From contig DAOUWQ010000075.1 in the NCBI GenBank assembly GCA_030667035.1, positions 1 to 6,819 of the forward strand: a stretch of 6,819 nt of DNA. The letters run 5' to 3'. The position numbers were made by a program, and so were the translations under genes. The first letter of the stretch is position 1. Each line of letters opens with the position of its first letter. Of the stretch, positions 1-5,109 are shown piece after piece. The notes beneath the pieces were generated by a model. The model was not told the DNA's origin and made no database searches. It was given only the letters and a program-made list of their open reading frames with translations. Source of the DNA: Candidatus Heimdallarchaeota archaeon. GTDB taxonomy: Archaea; Asgardarchaeota; Heimdallarchaeia; JABLTI01.

Positions 1-338
1 TTGAGCAAATTTACAATAGATTCAGGTATTGTGTAATTCAGAAAGAAGCAGGAAATAAGCACATAATTATCGGATTTGAATTTAAAGATACTAAAGAGAA
101 ATTTGCTATGGAATTACGACATAGTATAATTGAGTATCATGATGAAATCCCCAAAGAACGTGATGCTGTACTAGTTATGAGTAGAGACTTGTTGAATAAG
201 ATAATGGCAAGACAAGAAACTTTTGTAGGAGCAATTCTCAAAAGAAAAATAACAATCAAAGGTAAAAAGAAGAAATTGTTAGAATTTTTCAAATGTCTGG
301 ATTTAGAAATAAAACCAATTTATATGTCAATGAAATAG
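1..338 (+). CDS. C-terminal part of a protein ending in an SCP2-like / alkyl-sulfatase C-terminal domain (5' end outside window)
   Basis: The frame is open from the left edge (first whole codon at 3) to the TAG at 336-338, so the gene starts outside the window. An internal ATG at 108 is a possible but unlikely start, because the reading frame and the domain run on upstream of it. The visible 111 residues follow the order of the SCP2-like fold that closes alkyl sulfatases of the metallo-beta-lactamase class. There is a strand pair (HIIIGFEFKDTKEKFAMELR), then a strand with DAVLVMSRDLLNKI, matching the family's 'ATLTLTRxDLLAL' segment. Next comes a basic IKGKKKKLLEFFKCLD, matching 'LKVEGDxxALxxLLxLLD', and a short hydrophobic tail. 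In that family this domain forms a hydrophobic pocket for a lipid-like chain. The catalytic half is not visible, so a stand-alone SCP2 protein or another fusion is equally possible. The domain call is by pattern recognition only. Confidence 0.6.
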   Translation, partial: EQIYNRFRYCVIQKEAGNKHIIIGFEFKDTKEKFAMELRHSIIEYHDEIPKERDAVLVMSRDLLNKIMARQETFVGAILKRKITIKGKKKKLLEFFKCLDLEIKPIYMSMK

Positions 339-354
339 AAAGAAAACATTAATC

Positions 355-382
355 ATTTTATCATGAAAATTCATGGTAAAAT
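355..382 (+). terminator. Stem-loop just after the SCP2-like gene
   Basis: ATTTTATCATGA pairs with TCATGGTAAAAT, giving a 12-bp stem with one G-U wobble and a 4-nt loop. It begins 17 nt after the stop codon at 336-338. It may end or stabilise the upstream transcript. There is no clean T run directly after it (TTTT occurs at 391-394), so it is not a classical intrinsic terminator, and a role is inferred only from position. Confidence 0.35.
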
Positions 383-416
383 TAATGGTGTTTTAGTTGC
401 TGAAGAATATTTATGA

Positions 417-599
417 ACATCAGCAATAATTATTACTTGTAAATCAAGGAAAGCACTTATTTCTCTTTTAGATTTGGTGAAAGCAATTGAATATTATGAA
501 CAAGCCCTGCAGATTGAATCAGGATTTGTATTAGCTCAAATAAATCTAAATAATGCTCAAGAAGAATTGAAAGAAAAGTCGGTTGGCGATAAGAAATGA
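417..599 (+). pseudogene. TPR-protein remnant overlapping the next gene (ATGA)
   Basis: After the in-frame stop at 414-416 this frame stays open to a TGA at 597-599 (60 codons). The part from about 447 reads as a tetratricopeptide repeat: KALISLLDLVKAIEYYEQAL covers the end of helix A and helix B, and FVLAQINLNNAQEELK looks like the next helix A. There is no ATG. The only candidate starts are TTG 474 or GTG 477, and neither has a Shine-Dalgarno sequence. The simplest reading is the 3' end of a larger TPR gene whose front part was deleted. A 40-aa peptide translated from GTG 477 cannot be excluded. Its stop overlaps the ATG of the next gene as ATGA, a typical translational-coupling arrangement, which suggests the two were once an intact gene pair. 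Confidence 0.45.
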
Positions 600-952
600 C
601 GAAAAAAGTTAAACCTGGAATGAGTGCGCTGGAAATTGCTACCCTCCATTATGAATTACTTTTGGAAGGCAAAAAAGAAGAATGGATTAAAACAATCAAA
701 CAAGCGAAACAATCAACCGTTAATTCACGTGGTCATGGACCATTTTATTGGTGGAAAACAGGTCAAAGGTACAAAGAACAATATGGTTACTCTTATACTT
801 TCAAGCATAAAGATGAGAGACAAAGTTCCGAGAAACACATCAAATTGTTTTTCCATCGTCTTAACAGAGAAGGAAAACCACAAGGTCAAGTACCCATTCA
901 TATTATAGTTGATGAAGATGGTGAATGGCGAGTAGATGTGAGCAGTTGGTAA
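596..952 (+). CDS. Small NTF2-like (SnoaL/DUF4878-type) protein, hypothetical
   Basis: This is a 118-aa soluble protein without signal peptide or membrane segment. It has the outline of an NTF2-like cone fold. A long N-terminal helix pair comes first (about residues 9-40, SALEIATLHYELLLEGKKEE). A basic, aromatic middle follows (GPFYWWKTGQRYKEQYGYSY, residues 47-67). Beta strands close the chain, ending in VPIHIIVDEDGEWRVDVSSW; a final 'GEWRV' strand is characteristic of this superfamily. No catalytic residues can be assigned, and the family has both enzymes and pure ligand binders. The start ATG 596 is supported by an upstream GGCGAT (585-590), one base off the GGTGAT ribosome-binding core and 5 nt away. 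ATG 620 is an alternative start. The gene overlaps the TPR remnant by 4 nt, so its translation may once have been coupled to it. The fold assignment is inference; that the gene is real is fairly secure. Confidence 0.7.
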   Translation: MTKKVKPGMSALEIATLHYELLLEGKKEEWIKTIKQAKQSTVNSRGHGPFYWWKTGQRYKEQYGYSYTFKHKDERQSSEKHIKLFFHRLNREGKPQGQVPIHIIVDEDGEWRVDVSSW

Positions 953-961
953 AGCTCAACC

Positions 962-986
962 TTAAGAAACTACTTTTTTTTCTTAA
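962..986 (+). terminator. Hairpin with T8 tract after the NTF2-like gene
   Basis: TTAAGAAA (962-969) and TTTCTTAA (979-986) are exact inverted repeats around a 9-nt loop. A run of eight T at 974-981 spans loop and arm. It lies 10 nt after the stop codon. Archaeal RNA polymerase terminates at T tracts, so this is a plausible terminator. The rest of the gap up to 1110 holds only the promoter region of the next gene. Confidence 0.5.
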
Positions 987-1043
987 ATGGTACTATTACT
1001 TGGTTCATTGCATTTTTAGCAGTTGACGGGCAATAACTTTATG

Positions 1044-1051
1044 TTTATACA
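1044..1051 (+). promoter_or_regulatory. Putative archaeal TATA box for the 1111 gene
   Basis: TTTATACA resembles the archaeal TATA consensus. Transcription would start about 25 nt downstream, around 1070-1077, giving a leader of some 35-40 nt that contains the ribosome-binding site at 1101. The TFB-recognition element upstream is not convincing. Confidence 0.35.
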
Positions 1052-1100
1052 TATTCTTTTGATAAATAGAAAGTAAACTTAGCTTAGATACTAAATTTTT

Positions 1101-1106
1101 GGTGAT
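1101..1106 (+). promoter_or_regulatory. Shine-Dalgarno site that fixes the start at ATG 1111
   Basis: GGTGAT matches the complement of the archaeal 16S 3' end (core of GGAGGTGATC) and sits 4 nt before ATG 1111. The upstream in-frame TTG 1099 and GTG 1102 lie within or directly before this site, so they are unlikely starts. Confidence 0.7.
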
Positions 1107-1110
1107 AAAA

Positions 1111-2400
1111 ATGGTTAGCTGTCCATTCAATAAAGGTGATACAATTACCTTACAACAACAATATGTCATTGTATCTCTATTAGAAGAAACTCAGAAATAT
1201 TGGTTACTTGAAGGAACACAGATTCCTACTCAAATGACTGTAATGATTAAGATTTATATCAATGATAAATTCTCATCCATAACTGAAGCTGAAAAAGCTT
1301 GGAAAAAGGAAATTAATGTTTTACAATCGAAAGCAGGAATTACTGATTTACCAGTACAATATATCGAATCTGGGTCTATAGTGATTTCCGGGGAAAAACT
1401 ATTCTTCATTGTTCTCAATTATATAGAGGAATCAGAACAATTAGCTGAAACAGCAGAAGAACAAGAGATAGAATTTGAGGAGGATGAAGCTCTATCAGAA
1501 ACTCATTCTATTGATGGAATAGAATTTACAATCAAAGCAGAAGAATTGGAAAAGGAAAAAATTCCTCAAACAGCAACATCATTGTCTAGAGATGTTGATG
1601 ATTTTAAACCAGAAAAGAAAATTGCAAGTAAACCTTCTGCACCAAAACGAAGTAAAAGAAAAGATGCAGTTAGTGAATTTAAAGAAATACCTGAAGAACC
1701 CAAAGGAATTTCCTTTGTAGATGAGAAGGATTACTTGAAGCATATCTCAATGGAATATTTCGATCGAATGAATCCCCAAAATTACTATCCACTCACACTT
1801 GATATCGCAGATTTATTACAAGATGAAAAAGCTCCTATTATTAATCCTTTAACAGGAGAGCGAAAAATTCAAACACAATCACAATTAGATGCGAAATTAA
1901 AAAATCCAATTGTTAAAGTTCGACCCATTCTACCTGGATGCAATGTTGTTCCTCGAGAGATTGAAACTGATTTCAACAAAGCAAGTGATAAAGTGACATT
2001 CTATGTTACCCCATTTGTGAAAGGAGAAATAATTGGACAAATTTCATTCATTAGTGAAGGAAAGGTCTTTCATACGACTAAATTTGATGCAAAAGTTGTA
2101 GATCCTAATTATGTCCGAGTGGTAGCATTCCTTGGAATACTTGCTAGCTTTGTGCCGAAAATACTTAGTTTACTGGGAATGGATCTAGGCTTAGATACAA
2201 CCATAGATATTCTTGCATCCTCTTCAATCGCAGTTATTGGTGGTATGAATATTGCTAGTATAATTGCAATTGGTGGAATTATTCCTGTCATAATTGCAAG
2301 TGTTTTAATCCGTAAAAGATTGAAACCTAAATCTACAAGAGTACAATATAGACTTGCTGATTTTCGATTGAAGGGTCTTAAACTTCCCACAACATCATGA
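1111..2400 (+). CDS. Kinase N-lobe-like / Ig-like / C-terminal membrane protein, function unknown
   Basis: The protein has 429 residues from ATG 1111, chosen for the GGTGAT 4 nt upstream; TTG 1099 would add four. Residues about 8-107 read like the N-lobe of a Ser/Thr protein kinase. A strand with VMIKI carries K47 at the place of the VAIK lysine, a helix AWKKEINVL has E67 at the place of the alphaC glutamate, and FFIVLNYIEE (98-107) resembles the hinge 'YLVMEYIEG'. No glycine-rich loop, HRD or DFG motif follows, so it is not an active kinase by itself. Next come a strongly acidic stretch (106-130) and a Lys/Pro/Ser-rich basic stretch (about 165-185). Residues about 266-330 look like an Ig-like beta-sandwich (VKVRPILPGC, VTFYVTPFVKGE, KVFHTTKFDAKVV). 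Two hydrophobic segments (335-357 and about 371-400) and a basic tail RKRLKPK end it. With no signal peptide, a cytosolic N-terminus anchored by a C-terminal membrane hairpin is likely. It appears monocistronic. A role in membrane-associated signalling or scaffolding is inference only. Confidence 0.85.
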   Translation: MVSCPFNKGDTITLQQQYVIVSLLEETQKYWLLEGTQIPTQMTVMIKIYINDKFSSITEAEKAWKKEINVLQSKAGITDLPVQYIESGSIVISGEKLFFIVLNYIEESEQLAETAEEQEIEFEEDEALSETHSIDGIEFTIKAEELEKEKIPQTATSLSRDVDDFKPEKKIASKPSAPKRSKRKDAVSEFKEIPEEPKGISFVDEKDYLKHISMEYFDRMNPQNYYPLTLDIADLLQDEKAPIINPLTGERKIQTQSQLDAKLKNPIVKVRPILPGCNVVPREIETDFNKASDKVTFYVTPFVKGEIIGQISFISEGKVFHTTKFDAKVVDPNYVRVVAFLGILASFVPKILSLLGMDLGLDTTIDILASSSIAVIGGMNIASIIAIGGIIPVIIASVLIRKRLKPKSTRVQYRLADFRLKGLKLPTTS

Positions 2401-2437
2401 CCTTGTATAATATTAAATTAAACAAGATAATAGAAAC

Positions 2438-2472
2438 TCATCGATTTAAATCGATGATGAATTTCTTTTTTT
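2438..2472 (+). terminator. 20-bp perfect palindrome plus T7 between convergent genes
   Basis: Positions 2438-2457 (TCATCGATTTAAATCGATGA) are a perfect 20-nt palindrome, followed at 2466-2472 by seven T. The convergent genes end at 2400 (plus) and 2507 (minus). An outer pair CCTTGT (2401-2406) and ACAAGG (2476-2481) can close a larger structure around it. The T tract favours termination of the plus-strand transcript. For the minus strand only the palindrome is shared, with no strong T run after it. A protein-binding site is an alternative, since a perfect palindrome without a loop suits a dimeric DNA-binding protein equally well. Confidence 0.55.
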
Positions 2473-2506
2473 ACCACAAGGTTTTCTAATCTATGTTAAA
2501 TAGTAA

Positions 2507-3547
2507 TTAATGATTCTCTATTTTATCTAGAAGATTGGATTTGTTAAATTCATAAATTAATTTCGTTTTTAGTGGTTTGTGTTTTAGAACAGCATTTATC
2601 CTTTGCATAAAGACATTACTTGCTGCACTCCCTGTTTCCCAAAATTCTACTTTTGTATTGTTTTTCAAATGCTGAAGTAGTTTATATTTCATAGTTAAAC
2701 CTAAATTATTTCCACGATATTCTTCCAATACTCCAGTATCATGTTGAAAGCCAACATTTGGTTGATATTCATTTACTCGAGTCATTGTATATCCTGCAAA
2801 TTTGGCAGATTCAATATGAATTGCTAAAACAGTGAAAAATTGATCTCCTCTGTTAATTCTATAACTGAATGACTCCATTAGTCGTTCTGATGTCATTGTT
2901 ATTCCTTCTGATGATTGATCTTCTACAGGAGTAGCATTCCAATTTCGTTCGATCATTTTAACAAAATCCGGATTGGTTGATAGAGCTAATAATTCTCTTG
3001 TATCTACAAACTTAGTGCTGAATCCTTTTTTGTGAGCCTCTTCAGCAGATTTCCTAACTTTCTGCTTAACTTCTTCATCAGTAAAATCTGAGAGTTTGGA
3101 TGCAATAGTTAGCTCAGTAAAAACTAAATTACCATCAAGCTGCTTGAGAAATTTTTCTCCGTCAGTTCCTTCGAAAGCCATTATTGTTTGAATAGTTACT
3201 TGGGCATCAATCTCTTTGAGAAGGAAATTAAGTACCTTAGACCCAATTTTTTTTCTTCTAAACTGCTTTTTAACAAAAATTCTTATTGATCCTTTATCCA
3301 AATTTTCAAATTTTATTTGCCAATAACAATACCCAAAACCAATCATCTCAGTATTATGAAAAACTAGAACCCAATATTCTTTGAATTCAGATGGTATAGT
3401 TGCTTTGAATGTGTTTCCTACAAAAGCTCGTTCAATTGTATAGACATTAGTCTCTTTCTCGTATTCGTGCAATAATCCAATTAACGCATCTCTATTTTGA
3501 GCTGGTATACTATCCTTAAGAAAACCTAGTAATGTAATTTCAACCAA
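2507..3547 (-). CDS. Tandem GNAT-family N-acetyltransferase (two GNAT domains)
   Basis: The protein has 346 residues from TTG 3547 and holds two GNAT folds in a row, the layout seen in mycothiol synthase and related tandem acetyltransferases. N-terminal half (about 1-150): strands WVLVFHNTEMIGFGYCYWQI, then SIRIFVKKQF and the acetyl-CoA loop RRKKIGSKVL (R97-G102). C-terminal half (about 170-335): FAGYTMTRVNEYQ, then TGVLEEYRGNNLGLTMKYKL with the loop R278-G-N-N-L-G283, then a helix with SNVFMQRIN that matches the family's 'N-x-x-M-x-x-x-N-x-x-L-G-F' segment. In both loops the first glycine of R-x-x-G-x-G is replaced (K100, N281) while the second is kept, so acetyl-CoA binding in either half is plausible but unproven. 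No substrate can be named. No ATG exists near the 5' end. TTG 3547 is preferred because GGTGA lies 5 nt upstream; TTG 3559 would add four residues. It is divergent from the methyltransferase gene. Confidence 0.85.
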   Translation of the reverse strand: MVEITLLGFLKDSIPAQNRDALIGLLHEYEKETNVYTIERAFVGNTFKATIPSEFKEYWVLVFHNTEMIGFGYCYWQIKFENLDKGSIRIFVKKQFRRKKIGSKVLNFLLKEIDAQVTIQTIMAFEGTDGEKFLKQLDGNLVFTELTIASKLSDFTDEEVKQKVRKSAEEAHKKGFSTKFVDTRELLALSTNPDFVKMIERNWNATPVEDQSSEGITMTSERLMESFSYRINRGDQFFTVLAIHIESAKFAGYTMTRVNEYQPNVGFQHDTGVLEEYRGNNLGLTMKYKLLQHLKNNTKVEFWETGSAASNVFMQRINAVLKHKPLKTKLIYEFNKSNLLDKIENH

Positions 3548-3552
3548 TATAT

Positions 3553-3557
3553 TCACC
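3553..3557 (-). promoter_or_regulatory. Shine-Dalgarno site supporting TTG 3547 as start
   Basis: Read on the minus strand, GGTGA lies 5 nt before TTG 3547-3545. It is the same core, at nearly the same spacing, as the site before ATG 1111. The in-frame GTG 3556 and TTG 3559 overlap the site and are therefore less likely starts. Confidence 0.55.
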
Positions 3558-3604
3558 AAAGCAATTAGCGAATGGAATTATATCTTAACTGAATCAAAAA
3601 AAGA

Positions 3605-3612
3605 TTTAATAC
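3605..3612 (+). promoter_or_regulatory. Putative TATA box in the divergent intergenic region; leaderless start of the methyltransferase gene
   Basis: TTTAATAC is centred about 26 nt before ATG 3634, the archaeal TATA-to-start-site distance, and no Shine-Dalgarno sequence precedes ATG 3634. Together these point to a leaderless mRNA beginning at or next to the ATG. The same AT block, read on the minus strand as GTATTAAA, could serve the acetyltransferase gene with a leader of about 35 nt. A short inverted repeat AATAC-N6-GTATT (3608-3623) overlaps the box and could be an operator, though five-base arms are weak evidence. Confidence 0.4.
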
Positions 3613-3633
3613 TTTATCGTATTCTATTCATTT

Positions 3634-4983
3634 ATGTATATCCCGTCCTCAAAGAATATGAGCATATGCTTCTACTGCCAAGATTTTCAAAAGGAAGAAA
3701 AAGACTATCCTTTAAGAAAAGGAAAATATAGTGCAGAAGGATTAGTCCATCGTTGTATTTGGCATGCCAAATTTCAATGTTCTGAATGTAACAGTTTTTT
3801 TCATTTCAGCTTTCTTTATTGGTGCCCAACAACAAACAAAGTCGTATGTGGTAAATGCAACAAACCAACATTCTACCCGGTAAAATTTTGGAATAAAACA
3901 TACGCATATGCTTTCGAATGTGAAGATTGTGACCAAACACACTACGATCTTCTGTATACCGAATACATGGGCAATCACCCATGGCAAGTCAACAAAGGGA
4001 AATTGTTCAATGAGGAAAATCCACTAAATTCTATTATCAACACTCGTTTTCCTTGGGATCCAATTTGGAAGCCAGCTAAGGAAAGAAAAGGAACTGAAAT
4101 AACAATTGAAGAAGCACTGAAAATAAAAAATTTGGTGCATTCTGTTTGGAAAGAAATGGGGAACGTAAATTTACATTCAGAAATTCTGCAAGATGATCAA
4201 GTAAATCTTTCTGATACTAAAACAAGATGGGAAAAGACAAGTCAGAACTGGCTGAAGAATCTAGATAATATTGAAGAGGATAAGGGAGATGCAAGTAGGG
4301 AATTCATTATTGATCCTGCTTTATGGAAACAATTAGGTGATGTAAAGGGGCTAACAATATTAGATGCAGGGTGTGGGAATGGTTATCTTTCACGCCTACT
4401 AGCAAAGAAAGGAGCCAATGTTGTTGGCATTGATTTCTCGAGACATTTCATTGGGTTCTGTAAGAAAAAAGAGAAAGAGGAACCATTAGGGTGTAACTAT
4501 TACAAAGGATCTTTAACGGATATGTCGTTCATAGAATCCGAAACTTTTGATATTGTTGTTTCAAATGTAGTTATGGTTGATGTGCAAGATTATCAAAGTG
4601 CGTTTGAAGAAATAAATAGAGTTTTGAAACCTAAAGGAAGATTCGTTTGGTCAAATCTCCACCCAATATTTGGAAGCTTCAATCAATACTTTTACCGATT
4701 ACCATTTGATACACCTAGAAATGAGGAACGACTATTTTCAATGATAGATAGATACTTCGATTCCGGAGCAATATTAGTGTCATGGGGTAACATTAAACCT
4801 ATTTGGCAATTTCATCGAACGCTCCAAGAATATACTCAAGCATTAAATAAAGCAGGTTTTCTCATTCGAGAATTAATCGAACCAAAACCATCCTTAGAAG
4901 ATATTAGAAAACATCCACGAGCGATAGCCTTTGATGCAGATAGAATTCCTTTCTTCATCATTTATGATTGTGTGAAAGATTGA
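3634..4983 (+). CDS. Class I SAM-dependent methyltransferase with N-terminal multi-CXXC zinc-binding region
   Basis: The protein has 449 residues. The C-terminal half (about 200-447) is a class I Rossmann methyltransferase. Motif I is LDAGCGNG (243-250), the acidic end of strand 2 is D267 in VVGIDFS, GSLTDMSF (292-299) carries D296, and strand 4 is FDIVVSN (305-311). EINRVLKPKGRFVWSNLHP (326-344) is the usual helix and strand before the substrate side. The tail RKHPRAIAFDADRIPFFIIYD is typical of UbiE/SmtA-like small-molecule methyltransferases. The N-terminal part (1-105) has CXXC pairs at 12/15, 49/52, 72/75 and 96/99 plus C41, H44, H57 and C64, enough for two or more zinc sites (zinc-ribbon or treble-clef type). 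Residues 105-200 form a Trp/Pro-rich linker (HPWQVNKG, TRFPWDPIWKP). No membrane segment is present. The substrate is unknown; the zinc part may bind nucleic acid or protein, which would be unusual for this methyltransferase type. ATG 3634 is chosen from the TATA spacing; ATG 3658 would drop eight residues but keep all cysteines. Confidence 0.88.
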   Translation: MYIPSSKNMSICFYCQDFQKEEKDYPLRKGKYSAEGLVHRCIWHAKFQCSECNSFFHFSFLYWCPTTNKVVCGKCNKPTFYPVKFWNKTYAYAFECEDCDQTHYDLLYTEYMGNHPWQVNKGKLFNEENPLNSIINTRFPWDPIWKPAKERKGTEITIEEALKIKNLVHSVWKEMGNVNLHSEILQDDQVNLSDTKTRWEKTSQNWLKNLDNIEEDKGDASREFIIDPALWKQLGDVKGLTILDAGCGNGYLSRLLAKKGANVVGIDFSRHFIGFCKKKEKEEPLGCNYYKGSLTDMSFIESETFDIVVSNVVMVDVQDYQSAFEEINRVLKPKGRFVWSNLHPIFGSFNQYFYRLPFDTPRNEERLFSMIDRYFDSGAILVSWGNIKPIWQFHRTLQEYTQALNKAGFLIRELIEPKPSLEDIRKHPRAIAFDADRIPFFIIYDCVKD

Positions 4984-4996
4984 AAGATTGAAAAAT
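4973..4996 (+). repeat. Three tandem 8-nt units across the methyltransferase stop codon
   Basis: TGAAAGAT, TGAAAGAT, TGAAAAAT follow one another directly. The TGA stop of the methyltransferase is the first three bases of the second unit. Replication slippage here would change the sequence around the stop without touching the conserved domain. ATTGA/TCAAT (4987-4991/4996-5000) also forms a weak 5-bp hairpin. Confidence 0.6.
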
Positions 4997-5063
4997 CAAT
5001 AATTTAATCACCTTAGCTATCTGAAAAACACCAATTTCTTCGATTTGGACGGTAAAGTAATGA

Positions 5064-5073
5064 TTATAAAATA
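5064..5073 (+). promoter_or_regulatory. Putative TATA box for the histidine kinase gene
   Basis: TTATAAAATA is the best TATA match in the window. A start site 25 nt downstream of its centre would fall near 5093, just before the ribosome-binding site GAGGAG at 5097, giving a leader of roughly 15-20 nt. The remainder of the gap 4984-5109 shows no reading frame or clear structure. Confidence 0.5.
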
Positions 5074-5096
5074 CTAAACGATATTTTGTAGTAGTC

Positions 5097-5102
5097 GAGG
5101 AG
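5097..5102 (+). promoter_or_regulatory. Ribosome-binding site for the TTG start at 5110
   Basis: GAGGAG lies 7 nt before TTG 5110. An in-frame TAG at 5092-5094 rules out anything further upstream. The first in-frame ATG is near 5308, inside the first PAS domain, so TTG is the start that fits. Confidence 0.65.
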
Positions 5103-5109
5103 TATCTAC

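Noticed and set aside
363..416. 17-codon frame ATG 363 to TGA 414-416
   Set aside because: It is very short, begins inside the stem-loop 355-382, and has no ribosome-binding site or recognisable content.
624..908. Plus-strand reading frame of 94 codons
   Set aside because: It lies inside the NTF2-like gene in another frame, with lower-complexity composition and no ribosome-binding site of its own.
1561..1700. Possible kinase DFG motif at 'VDDFKPE' in the 1111-2400 protein
   Set aside because: The glycine is absent, no HRD-type catalytic loop precedes it, and the surroundings are a charged low-complexity linker.
2109..2390. Minus-strand reading frame of 93 codons
   Set aside because: It is antisense to the membrane segments of the 1111-2400 gene; its hydrophobicity mirrors that region and no independent domain is visible.
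3742..3987. Minus-strand reading frame of 81 codons rich in Cys and Phe
   Set aside because: It is antisense to the cysteine-rich part of the methyltransferase, and no start signal was found.
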